Assembly: GCA_036489905.1 (NCBI GenBank)
Contig: DASXEX010000031.1
Coordinates: forward strand, 1-18,614
Reading direction: 5' to 3'
Length of the DNA stretch: 18,614 nt
From: JAICLK01 sp036489905
Lineage (GTDB): Bacteria > Patescibacteriota > Saccharimonadia > Saccharimonadales > UBA4665
Numbering within the stretch: the stretch's first letter is position 1; each line of letters opens with the position of its first letter. Below, piece by piece: positions 8,715-15,076 of this stretch. Under the pieces are notes generated by a model, which saw only the letters and a program-made list of their open reading frames with translations, was not told the DNA's origin and made no database searches. The position numbers and the translations under genes are program-made.

Positions 8715-9090
8715 CTAACTGTAACCACGACAGATTTTCATCAAGAAACAACGACGCCCCAATGACCGCGAACACAGCGTTGACCGTGCCAGCAATTGCC
8801 ACCACCACCGCGTCAAAATAGACAAGCGTCTTATACGTACACACATTTGTCAGCGCAAATGCCATACCGCCGCCAACAAAACGCCACCAATACTGGCGCA
8901 CGACTGCCGGCTGAACATGGCCGAACCAGGGCACGACTAAAAGCATGCTGGCGTATAACACCACATACATGCCGGCGCTAATTACAAAGCTAGCTCGGCC
9001 TGCCTCTTTGGTCCGCGCCAGGACACGCAGCGCTATCAGGCCAGCACCAACAAGTACCGTTTGGAGTAAAATTGCCGCTTGCCAGTCCAC
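8665..9090 (-). CDS. EamA/DMT transporter, N-terminal half (frame-disrupted)
   Basis: This frame encodes 141 residues from a GTG at 9088-9090. Four membrane helices are visible (LLQTVLVGAGLIALRVLA, FVISAGMYVVLYASMLLVV, FVGGGMAFALTNVCTY and VVVAIAGTVNAVFAVIGASLFL), followed by DENLSWLQLGG, the classic EamA loop that leads into helix five. Directly after that the frame yields a basic, non-membrane tail (NYTVRRNRLLRGAG), which is how a frameshift would look. The hydrophobic continuation is in the overlapping frame. The family exports small metabolites; the substrate is unknown. It starts 9 bases after the transketolase C-subunit stop codon and so belongs to that transcription unit. No Shine-Dalgarno precedes the GTG. 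Confidence 0.65.
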   Translation of the reverse strand: MDWQAAILLQTVLVGAGLIALRVLARTKEAGRASFVISAGMYVVLYASMLLVVPWFGHVQPAVVRQYWWRFVGGGMAFALTNVCTYKTLVYFDAVVVAIAGTVNAVFAVIGASLFLDENLSWLQLGGNYTVRRNRLLRGAG

Positions 9091-9099
9091 GATGGGTCG

Positions 9100-10086
9100 C
9101 TAGTTTTTGGGTTTTCTATCTATAATTTCGTGGGCGGCGAGCATGATGTGGTTGGCGTCGAGGCCGAAATGGATGAGCAATTCGTTCGGCTCACCGGATT
9201 CGCCGAAGCGGTCACGCATGCCAATGCGCTTGATCGGCACCGGAAATTCGTCGGCCAAAAGTTCGGCGATTGCGCCGCCCAAACCGCCAGCCATTTGGCC
9301 TTCTTCGGCTGTCACAACGCACTTGGTTTTGCGCACGCTCGCCAAAATCGTTTCCGCGTCAAGCGGTTTGACCGTCGACACATGCACGACTTCGGCATGG
9401 ATGCCGTCTTTGGCAAGCTTCTCGGCCGCCACCAGCGCATGATACGTCATGGTTCCAGTCGCGATGAGGCTAACATCCGCTCCTTCGCGGAATACATACG
9501 CTTTGCCGATCTCAAACGGTGTTTGCTCGGTCGTGATAACTGGCGTGGCTTCGCGTGCCAGCCGCATGTAGTTGGGCTTCGGGTTCTGTGCCATGGCGAG
9601 CGTGGCTTTTTCGGCCTCAACCGAATCGCACGGTGCGATGACGATCATGTTTGGCAACACACGCATAATCGCCAAATCTTCCAGCATCTGATGCGTCGCT
9701 CCGTCCGGCCCGACACTCACACCGGCATGACTGCCAATAATTTTGACCGGCCGATCGTTCAAGCAAATCGTAGTGCGAATCTGCTCCCAGCAGCGCCCGG
9801 GTGCGAATGCGGCATAGCTCGACACGAATGGAATTTTGCCCATGGCCGCCAAGCCGGCTCCGACGGTCACTAGATTTTGCTCGCCAATACCGATTTCAAT
9901 AAACCGTTCCGGAAAGGCTTCGGCAAATTCATTCATCTTGGTCGAATCAGTCAGATCGGCGCTCGCGCCCACCACGTTTTCATTTTTCTCCGCGGCCGAT
10001 TTCAGCCCGCGGCCGAACCCGGCTCGAATCGGCTCTTGCTTGATGTCGCTCGCCAAAATGTCATCAACTAAACGCGTGTCGTTCAT
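9100..10086 (-). CDS. tktB: Transketolase, C-terminal subunit
   Basis: The 328-residue protein is the pyrimidine-binding and C-terminal half of transketolase, which transfers two-carbon ketol groups between sugar phosphates in the non-oxidative pentose phosphate pathway. GIGEQNLV places the conserved cofactor-activating Glu at 69. SSYAAFAPGRCWEQIR, GSHAGVSVGPDGATHQMLED at 118-137 and PKPNYMRLARE follow the family order, and the C-terminal domain contains GTMTYHALVAAEKL and TAEEGQMAGGLG. It needs the N-terminal subunit encoded at 10408-11262 to bind thiamine diphosphate. Its ATG overlaps the stop codon of the small membrane protein gene as ATGA (10083-10086), so translation is probably coupled. 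A DXP synthase or pyruvate dehydrogenase E1 role is less likely given the pathway neighbours. Confidence 0.9.
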   Translation of the reverse strand: MNDTRLVDDILASDIKQEPIRAGFGRGLKSAAEKNENVVGASADLTDSTKMNEFAEAFPERFIEIGIGEQNLVTVGAGLAAMGKIPFVSSYAAFAPGRCWEQIRTTICLNDRPVKIIGSHAGVSVGPDGATHQMLEDLAIMRVLPNMIVIAPCDSVEAEKATLAMAQNPKPNYMRLAREATPVITTEQTPFEIGKAYVFREGADVSLIATGTMTYHALVAAEKLAKDGIHAEVVHVSTVKPLDAETILASVRKTKCVVTAEEGQMAGGLGGAIAELLADEFPVPIKRIGMRDRFGESGEPNELLIHFGLDANHIMLAAHEIIDRKPKN

Positions 10087-10415
10087 TTCTTTAACTTATT
10101 CCGTTTTTTAAGGCTGAACACCTGCCCTGTAGCGACGACCAGTACAAGACCGATCAGACCGTCAATCAAGCCCTTAACTGGATACGCGTGATGCTGCCCG
10201 AAATAATCTTGCTGATCTGCCGCTTCGTTCGTGAATGTACAACTACTCGGAGAAATGCTCCGCTGAAGATAGGTAAAGGGGAATCCAAACAGCTGTACGA
10301 AAGGACCGGCGTTACTACTTCCAGCGCAGCTAAAAGACGGACCTCTCGGGAGCGGCAGAACGTTCAGTAATATAAAAACTGCCGCAACAATTATCATCAA
10401 TTTCTTCTTACTCAT
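10083..10415 (-). CDS. Small membrane protein between the transketolase subunits
   Basis: A 110-residue protein not assignable to a family I know. A basic N-terminus (MSKKK) is followed by a hydrophobic segment at about 6-22, an approximately 60-residue Ser/Pro/Phe-rich loop with two cysteines (30 and 59), a second membrane segment at about 83-99 (LIDGLIGLVLVVATGQVF) and a very basic tail (SLKKRNKLKK). The charges favour both termini inside and the loop outside, where the cysteines could pair. The longer open frame to 10670 is antisense-like noise. The ATG at 10413-10415 overlaps the transketolase N-subunit gene by 8 bases with GGAG five bases before it. The gene's stop overlaps the next ATG. 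Both overlaps suggest coupled translation and a fixed ratio with transketolase. Confidence 0.7.
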   Translation of the reverse strand: MSKKKLMIIVAAVFILLNVLPLPRGPSFSCAGSSNAGPFVQLFGFPFTYLQRSISPSSCTFTNEAADQQDYFGQHHAYPVKGLIDGLIGLVLVVATGQVFSLKKRNKLKK

Positions 10416-11262
10416 GTTCGCTCCGGATTTTGCCTTGCAGGGTGCGGAGCTCGTGCAAGGCGATTTTGGCTTGCACGTGATTTGGAGGCGAGCCGTGCCA
10501 GTGGAAATCGTATTCCATGAAGTCGACGCCCTTGCCAGGCACCGTGTGCGCGAGAATGACGACCGGCTTTTCGACAATGGCGCGTGCCATGGCGCAGGCA
10601 TCGATGACGGCTTCGATATTGTTGCCATCAATTTCGATGACGTGCCAGCCGAAGGCTTCCCATTTGGCATGCAAGTCTTCGAGAGGCATCACAACTTCGG
10701 TCGGCCCGTCGATTTGGATGTTGTTGCGATCGACAATGGCAATGATATTATTCAGTTTGTATTTCGCGGCCAGCATGATGGCTTCCCAGTTATTGCCTTC
10801 GTCCAGCTCGCCGTCGCCGGTCGTCACGTATACCCAGCGGTGATTTTGTTTGTTCATTCTAAGCCCGAGTGCCATGCCGCAAGCTTGGCTCAAACCCGAG
10901 CCGAGCGGCCCGCTGGTAGTTTCAAGCCCGGACAATTTTGTGCGTTCCGGGTGACCTTGTAAACGCGAGCCAAATTTGCGCAATGTCAAAAGTTCTTGAC
11001 GGTCAAAATAGCCAGCATGCGCCATTGTGGCGTATCGCGCCGGACACGTGTGACCGTTGCTTTGAATTAAAATATCACGCCCATCCCAGTCTGGATTTTT
11101 CGGATCATGCTTCAGAATATCAAAATAGAGCGCCGTAAAAATATCGGTTTGGCCGAGCGAACCGGCCGAGTGGCCACTGCCAGCGTGTTCCAACATACGA
11201 ATAATATCCTGGCGAATCTCGTCCGCTTTCAATTCCAATTCTTGCAATGATAATTTCTGCAT
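10408..11262 (-). CDS. tktA: Transketolase, N-terminal (thiamine diphosphate-binding) subunit
   Basis: The 284-residue protein is the PP domain of transketolase. HAGSGHSAGSLG at about 26-37 supplies the conserved His region. GDGELDEGNNWE at 149-160, followed by the NNIIAIVDRNN segment at 171-181, is the thiamine diphosphate/Mg2+ motif (GDG...NN). GPLGSGLSQACGMALG and AHTVPGKGVDFMEYDFHWHG also match. Splitting into two genes is common in several bacterial and archaeal lineages. The start used is the ATG at 11260-11262 (MQKLSLQEL); 21 further upstream codons have no homology. A TATAAT ends 10 bases before this ATG, in the 19-base gap after the epimerase stop codon. The 3' end carries the ribosome binding site of the next, overlapping gene. 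Confidence 0.92.
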   Translation of the reverse strand: MQKLSLQELELKADEIRQDIIRMLEHAGSGHSAGSLGQTDIFTALYFDILKHDPKNPDWDGRDILIQSNGHTCPARYATMAHAGYFDRQELLTLRKFGSRLQGHPERTKLSGLETTSGPLGSGLSQACGMALGLRMNKQNHRWVYVTTGDGELDEGNNWEAIMLAAKYKLNNIIAIVDRNNIQIDGPTEVVMPLEDLHAKWEAFGWHVIEIDGNNIEAVIDACAMARAIVEKPVVILAHTVPGKGVDFMEYDFHWHGSPPNHVQAKIALHELRTLQGKIRSEHE

Positions 11263-11272
11263 CTTGCTTACG

Positions 11273-11278
11273 ATTATA
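11273..11278 (-). promoter_or_regulatory. -10 element of the transketolase operon
   Basis: A perfect TATAAT on the minus strand sits in the 19-base epimerase-transketolase gap, ending 10 bases before the ATG. The leader would be 2-4 bases. It allows transketolase transcription apart from epimerase. Confidence 0.5.
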
Positions 11279-11281
11279 AAG

Positions 11282-11914
11282 CTATTCGACAGCCGTGGCC
11301 AGCTCAAGATACGCCTTTTCGGCATCCGGCGCTTTCTGGATAAAGCCGCCGACGTTGACGACTTCTACGCCGCCAGCGACAAGCTGTTTGATGTTTTGGT
11401 CGTTTACGCCGCCGTCCCAGCCGATTTCGATGGTCGGCTTCAAGGATTTTATAACTTTAATTTTGTCAAGCAGAGCGAAATCCACTTGGCTGCCGCCCTG
11501 ATAGCCCAGGTTGCCGGAAAAAATCAGCACGTGGTCGATAAGTTGGAGCGCAGGCTTGACAGTTTCGACGGCAGTTTGCGGCAACAACGCGACGCCGGCT
11601 TCGATGCCATGATGGTGCATCTTCTCAACAAAGGTCGGAAAATCTCCTTCGGCTTCGGCGTGCACGATAATCAGTTGCGGGCCCAGCGCGATCAGCGCAT
11701 CTAAATATTCGAACGGCCGCCGGTACATCACGTGCAAATCCGCGCGCATGCCGCCCGGCCACCAAACCTGGTCAATCGGAAGCAACTTGTTCGGCGTGAA
11801 CTCGCCGTCGGCCAAATCGATATGCACGCGATGCGCGAAACCGGCGATTCGCTCCATTTGTGTACGGTAGGCGTGCAGCTCATTCGTAGTAATAGTTGGA
11901 CAAATATCTGTCAT
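11282..11914 (-). CDS. rpe: Ribulose-phosphate 3-epimerase family protein
   Basis: The TIM-barrel enzyme interconverts ribulose-5-phosphate and xylulose-5-phosphate. The 210-residue protein is divergent but keeps the metal and acid-base residues: His31 and Asp33 in HIDLADGEFTPN, His61 in HVMY, and Asp167 in GWDGGVN. VVNVGGFI near 185-192 is the phosphate-binding end (usually AGSAIF). The flexible active-site loop reads SGNLGYQGGSQ, where the usual enzyme has PGFGGQ. With transketolase directly downstream, epimerase activity is the best reading, though a related hexulose or allulose-6-phosphate epimerase cannot be excluded. An AGGAG is present 14 bases before the ATG, unusually far, and no alternative in-frame start lies closer. 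Confidence 0.82.
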   Translation of the reverse strand: MTDICPTITTNELHAYRTQMERIAGFAHRVHIDLADGEFTPNKLLPIDQVWWPGGMRADLHVMYRRPFEYLDALIALGPQLIIVHAEAEGDFPTFVEKMHHHGIEAGVALLPQTAVETVKPALQLIDHVLIFSGNLGYQGGSQVDFALLDKIKVIKSLKPTIEIGWDGGVNDQNIKQLVAGGVEVVNVGGFIQKAPDAEKAYLELATAVE

Positions 11915-11959
11915 GGTCTTACAATTTTCTCCTGGTTACTATTTTACGCTAAATCGCTT

Positions 11960-12400
11960 ATGCCAAACAACCACGACTTGCAACCATTGCTCGACACCCA
12001 GCAGAACCAGCTAAATCTGGTGTTCAGCGACAGCAATGGCATCGACGCCAAAGTTTTAGCCGTCATTGGCGCAAATGTTGCCGCCCTGCTTTTCGTCGAT
12101 GATGCCAAAGTGCCAGTAGGTCTCTGGCATTTTAGCCTTATTTATTTGCCGTTTATTTTGTCCTTGCTGCTGGATATCCTTTCGGTTTGGCCGAGAAAAT
12201 ATTTAGGCGCAAGCGCCGACATTACTTCGGCGCCGGAATATATGAAATTGACCCAAGAGGCGCTGGTGCTACGCCTGCTGGCAGACACCATTGACGCGAT
12301 AAAGCACAACTCACAGATTAACAAGAACCGCCTACGGCAATGCAACGCTTCCCTTCTGTTAACAGCCTTGGGATTTTTGGGCTTGTTGTTTATAATATAA
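11960..12400 (+). CDS. Three-helix membrane protein, SLATT/PycTM-like pattern
   Basis: A 146-residue protein with membrane segments at about 31-46, 56-76 and 130-146. The pattern is NGIDAKVLAVIGANVAALL, then a helix ending in VWPRKYLG, then a soluble helical region, then HNSQINKNRLRQ leading into a last helix. This order (D-x-K before helix one, PR after helix two, N...K before helix three) resembles small effector-type membrane proteins associated with nucleotide second-messenger defence systems (SLATT, PycTM). That is a pattern resemblance, not an assignment. The frame is open upstream, but the ATG at 11960 is the first credible start because earlier codons overlap the rpe promoter and gene. 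It is divergent from rpe and followed immediately by the 53-residue gene. Confidence 0.6.
   Translation: MPNNHDLQPLLDTQQNQLNLVFSDSNGIDAKVLAVIGANVAALLFVDDAKVPVGLWHFSLIYLPFILSLLLDILSVWPRKYLGASADITSAPEYMKLTQEALVLRLLADTIDAIKHNSQINKNRLRQCNASLLLTALGFLGLLFII
12368..12396 (+). promoter_or_regulatory. Promoter of the 53-residue protein gene, inside the membrane protein gene
   Basis: TTGGGA (12368-12373) and a perfect TATAAT (12391-12396) have 17-bp spacing. Both lie in the last codons of the membrane protein gene. The -10 ends 6 bases before the next ATG, predicting a leaderless transcript. Confidence 0.55.
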
Positions 12401-12402
12401 GT

Positions 12403-12564
12403 ATGACAAAACTCGCAAATGTTACTTCTTTCTTCCGAATTAAACCGGAGCCAGTTGAGCGCAAATCGAAAACCTACCGCTTTAAAGGCAAGGACGGCAA
12501 GATGCACACCGTTACGCTGCCCGCCCCAAGCAAACACCTTATGACTATTACCAAAGGTTTGTAG
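12403..12564 (+). CDS. Small basic protein, 53 residues
   Basis: A very short Lys/Arg-rich protein (MTKLANVTSFFRIKPEPVER, then KTYRFKGKDGKMHTVTLPAP). The middle looks like a beta-hairpin with alternating basic and hydrophobic residues. I do not recognise a family. The case for a real gene is a consensus promoter with 17-bp spacing ending 6 bases from the ATG, placement 2 bases after the preceding stop codon, and a stop 15 bases before the convergent rpiB end. The frame also opens 21 codons earlier inside the membrane protein gene, but the promoter position favours the start given here. Confidence 0.6.
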   Translation: MTKLANVTSFFRIKPEPVERKSKTYRFKGKDGKMHTVTLPAPSKHLMTITKGL

Positions 12565-12579
12565 ATTTAACTCAGCCGA

Positions 12580-13074
12580 CTAGCTCAACTCGTCAATTTT
12601 TTTAACCCGTCGTTCGTGGCGTTCGGCATTGCTGAAAGGTGCTTCAAGCCATATGCGCACGGCTTGTTCAATGTCGATTTGACTTAGAAAGCGGGCGGCC
12701 AAGCTCAGCACGTTGGCGTGGTTGTGCTGGCGGCTCAGGCGCAAAATTTCAAACTTATCCTGGGCACTGCGACCCTCGGCATCGATTGCCTCAATCGCTT
12801 TTGTTGGCCCATAATACAGTGCGCAGCGCACGCCCTTGACACGATTGGCGCACATTGCTTCGCCCTGACCGCTGCCGCCAATAATGATGGCGCATTCGCA
12901 AGTGCCCTCGGCTACAGCTCGTGCCGCCGGAAACATGAAATCGGGATAATCGTCGGCCGGATCAAACTCATGCGGCCCGTAGCTGACAGTCTCGTGCCCA
13001 AGACCAGACAAAAATTCCTGCAACTGCTGCAGCTTTTCAAACCCGGTATGGTCAGTCGTAAGCGCAATTTTCAT
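12580..13074 (-). CDS. rpiB: Ribose-5-phosphate isomerase B, GGSG/Glu-type
   Basis: Interconverts ribose-5-phosphate and ribulose-5-phosphate. The 164-residue protein has the RpiB pattern: TTDHTGF at 6-12, DDYPDF at 41-46, GGSGQGEAMCANRVKGVRCAL at 66-86 and RQHNHANVLSLAARF at 115-129. The catalytic Cys of the E. coli-type CGTG motif is replaced by Gly, and Glu72 follows. This is the arrangement of the Mycobacterium tuberculosis type, in which a Glu at this place acts as the base. The C-terminus extends past the usual approximately 150 residues with a basic helix. It starts 3 bases after the GAPDH stop codon with no near Shine-Dalgarno, so it is probably translated by coupling. Confidence 0.9.
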   Translation of the reverse strand: MKIALTTDHTGFEKLQQLQEFLSGLGHETVSYGPHEFDPADDYPDFMFPAARAVAEGTCECAIIIGGSGQGEAMCANRVKGVRCALYYGPTKAIEAIDAEGRSAQDKFEILRLSRQHNHANVLSLAARFLSQIDIEQAVRIWLEAPFSNAERHERRVKKIDELS

Positions 13075-13077
13075 AGT

Positions 13078-14121
13078 CTATTCGTGCTCGTGCGGTTCCT
13101 TCTGGTGTAAAATTCGGCCGGCGTCGGCCACGACTTCAACTAGGCGATTCGAATAGCCCCATTCATTGTCGTACCAAGCCAGAACCTTCAACAGATTGCC
13201 GCCATCCACCATTGTAAGACTGAGGTCAATGATGGCGGAGTGACTGTTACCAATAAAATCAGTGCTTACAACTTCTTCGTCCGTTACATCCAGAATTCCT
13301 TGATAGAATGGCTCCTTGGCAGCCTTTTTGAATACCTCGTTAACTTCCTCGACTGTTACATCGCGTTTCGTAACAACTGAAAAGTCTGCGATTGATACAA
13401 CCGGTGTCGGCACTCGGATTTCCAGTGCGCCGAGCACACCACTCAACGCCGGCAGTGCCTTGGCCGCCGCGATGCTGGCCCCCGTAGTGGTCGGCACAAT
13501 ATTCTGCGCCCCCGCCCGATCCTCGCGTAAATTTTTACCGGGTCCATCCTGCAGGTGCTGGCTGGCGGTATAACTATGGATAGTTGTCATGAACATTTTT
13601 TCAATGCCGAAGCTATTTTCCAGTATTGCCGAGACTGGCGTAATAGCATTGGTCGTGCAGCTCGCATTGCTGATAATATCACCGGCGCCTTCCAACTTGT
13701 CCTCATTGACACCGAGCACAATCGTCGTCGCATCGTCGGCATGATCGCCCTTGGCCGGCGCGCTGATGACGACTTTTTTAGCACCCGCGGTAATGTGCGC
13801 TTTGGCCAGCTCCGGCTTGACGAAAAAGCCAGTCGACTCAATGACAACGTCGACATTTAGGTCTTTCCATGGCAACGCTGTCGGATCCTTCTCGGCTGTT
13901 ACTTTGATATGCTTGCCATCGACAATCACGTCCTTGTCATCAAACCCGACCTCATGCCCGTACGTGCCGTAATTACTGTCGTGCTTGAGCAAGTACGCTA
14001 GTGTCTTGGTGTCGGTCAAATCGTTAATCGCCACGACTTCCACGTCGCTGCGCTCGAACGCAATCTTAAACGCGTTACGACCAATCCTACCAAACCCATT
14101 GATTGCCACCCGTGTTTTCAT
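13078..14121 (-). CDS. gap: Glyceraldehyde-3-phosphate dehydrogenase, type I
   Basis: Oxidises glyceraldehyde-3-phosphate to 1,3-bisphosphoglycerate in glycolysis. The 347-residue protein carries the Rossmann motif INGFGRIGR at 7-15, Asp34 in AINDLTD (favouring NAD over NADP), the catalytic SNASCTTN at 151-158 (Cys155), His182 in TIHSYT, and WYDNEWGYS near the C-terminus. The end is extended by a His/Glu tail (PHEHE). The leader is about 40 bases and carries GAGGG nine bases before the ATG, so it is translated by a normal ribosome binding site. A perfect 10-bp inverted repeat covers the -10 region. rpiB follows with a 3-base gap. Confidence 0.95.
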   Translation of the reverse strand: MKTRVAINGFGRIGRNAFKIAFERSDVEVVAINDLTDTKTLAYLLKHDSNYGTYGHEVGFDDKDVIVDGKHIKVTAEKDPTALPWKDLNVDVVIESTGFFVKPELAKAHITAGAKKVVISAPAKGDHADDATTIVLGVNEDKLEGAGDIISNASCTTNAITPVSAILENSFGIEKMFMTTIHSYTASQHLQDGPGKNLREDRAGAQNIVPTTTGASIAAAKALPALSGVLGALEIRVPTPVVSIADFSVVTKRDVTVEEVNEVFKKAAKEPFYQGILDVTDEEVVSTDFIGNSHSAIIDLSLTMVDGGNLLKVLAWYDNEWGYSNRLVEVVADAGRILHQKEPHEHE

Positions 14122-14145
14122 GAATCTTTACCCTCGCTTAGATTT

Positions 14146-14180
14146 TTATGCTTTTGCTACTCCACATTGTAAAAGCATAA
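14146..14180 (-). promoter_or_regulatory. Perfect inverted repeat over the gap promoter (candidate operator)
   Basis: TTATGCTTTT at 14146-14155 and AAAAGCATAA at 14171-14180 are perfect complements separated by 15 bases. The repeat spans the predicted -10 TACAAT (14166-14171, minus) and the likely start of transcription near 14159. A weak TTGCGC -35 lies at 14189-14194 with 17-bp spacing. The arms could be a repressor site or an RNA hairpin at the 5' end of the gap leader. It does not match the Rex or CggR consensus as I know them. Confidence 0.5.
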
Positions 14181-14182
14181 GC

Positions 14183-14208
14183 AGCCCGGCGCAAGAACAA
14201 TGCCGGCT
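14183..14208 (-). terminator. GC-rich hairpin after the first Nudix gene
   Basis: AGCCCGGC (14183-14190) and GCCGGCT (14202-14208) pair with one bulged base around an 11-base loop, starting at the Nudix stop codon. No good U tract follows in the minus direction, so this is at best a weak terminator or an mRNA-end stabiliser. Confidence 0.35.
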
Positions 14209-14642
14209 TATTTCTTGCTAGACACAAACTCGCTGACTGTGGCCAGAATACTCTCAAAGAAGGCCTTGTCTTTCGAGTGGGTCAACAATGCCGAAACTTT
14301 ATCCGGCGCCACCCAACAAGCTTCGGGGTTATGCGGATCTTCAGGTGCAAGATGCTGCTCCTTAGTGGTAAACAAAAACAATGTGATGTGCTTTTTGTCG
14401 CTCGTGTCTTCACCGATGCCATTGATGGCAATCTTAAAACGCTCATAACTACCCAACTCTTCGATGAACGCCAGGCTGTCCAGACCTGTCTCTTCTTTAA
14501 TTTCGCGCTCGGCGGCCTGCCGCGCCGTTTCGCTAGCCTCAATATGCCCTTTCGGCAACGACCACGAAGTGCCCTGGCTCACTACCAACACCTGGCCGCC
14601 GTTGCTGATGACTACGCCGCCCGCACTGAAAGATCTCCTCAT
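14208..14642 (-). CDS. Nudix hydrolase (downstream of a tandem pair)
   Basis: A 144-residue Nudix-fold pyrophosphohydrolase. The Nudix box is canonical: GHIEASE then seven residues to REIKEETGL at about 32-54, giving G-x5-E-x7-REUxEExGU. AGGVVIS precedes it and SLPKGH suggests a substrate-binding loop of the type seen in diadenosine polyphosphate or NTP-cleaning Nudix enzymes. Substrate is not determined. Its ATG overlaps the stop of the upstream Nudix gene (ATGA, 14639-14642), so the two are probably translated in a coupled manner. The C-terminal helix ends in VSSKK. Confidence 0.88.
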   Translation of the reverse strand: MRRSFSAGGVVISNGGQVLVVSQGTSWSLPKGHIEASETARQAAEREIKEETGLDSLAFIEELGSYERFKIAINGIGEDTSDKKHITLFLFTTKEQHLAPEDPHNPEACWVAPDKVSALLTHSKDKAFFESILATVSEFVSSKK

Positions 14643-15070
14643 GACGCCAACCTTGGTCCTATATTATTGTCGCGGATATAACGCAGGGCTTCGGCGTGCG
14701 AAGGGTGTGTGATAAGCTCAGACGCTTTGTCTGCACCAACCCATTCGTAACTGTGATGCTCGTGACTTAGCACAACTTCATCAGCTTGAGTGTCGCCGGT
14801 ATAGAATAATCGCACGACGTTATCACCGCTGACTTGATTAACGCCCGCGCTTGCGTAAACTAACGACATGGCTTCGCGGGTTAATACGATTCCTGTCTCT
14901 TCGCGGACTTCACGGATTAGCGCCAAGTCCGGCCGCTCATCAGCTTCTACTCCGTCACCTGGCAAATCATACTCCCCCGGTCGGTAATTATCCCTATGGC
15001 TGCGCCGAAGTACTAAAACCTCGTCGCGTGGATTCTGCAGAAAAATTCTTGCGGTTAGAATATTTTTCAT
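14639..15070 (-). CDS. Nudix hydrolase with altered Nudix box
   Basis: A 143-residue Nudix-fold protein (ILTARIFLQN, then VLRRSHRDNYRPGEYDLPGDGVE). The catalytic helix REVREETGI is intact with the seven-residue spacing from the box Glu. However, the first box position, Gly in the consensus, is Asp here (GDGVEADE in place of GGGVE-x-GE). This Gly-to-Asp change normally affects the loop, not metal binding, so activity is still plausible. It starts 6 bases after the inorganic pyrophosphatase stop codon in the same direction. Pyrophosphatase plus two Nudix enzymes make a plausible phosphate-bond housekeeping unit. Substrate unknown. Confidence 0.85.
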   Translation of the reverse strand: MKNILTARIFLQNPRDEVLVLRRSHRDNYRPGEYDLPGDGVEADERPDLALIREVREETGIVLTREAMSLVYASAGVNQVSGDNVVRLFYTGDTQADEVVLSHEHHSYEWVGADKASELITHPSHAEALRYIRDNNIGPRLAS

Positions 15071-15076
15071 GATTAT

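Noticed and set aside
9079..9873. Long plus-strand open frame of 264 codons
   Set aside because: It lies antisense to the clear transketolase C-subunit gene, is rich in His, Arg and Cys, and has no recognisable motif; it is a codon-bias shadow.
10416..10670. 85-codon upstream extension of the small membrane protein
   Set aside because: It overlaps the transketolase N-subunit gene in another frame and is Ser/Pro/Arg-rich; the ATG at 10415 has its own ribosome binding site.
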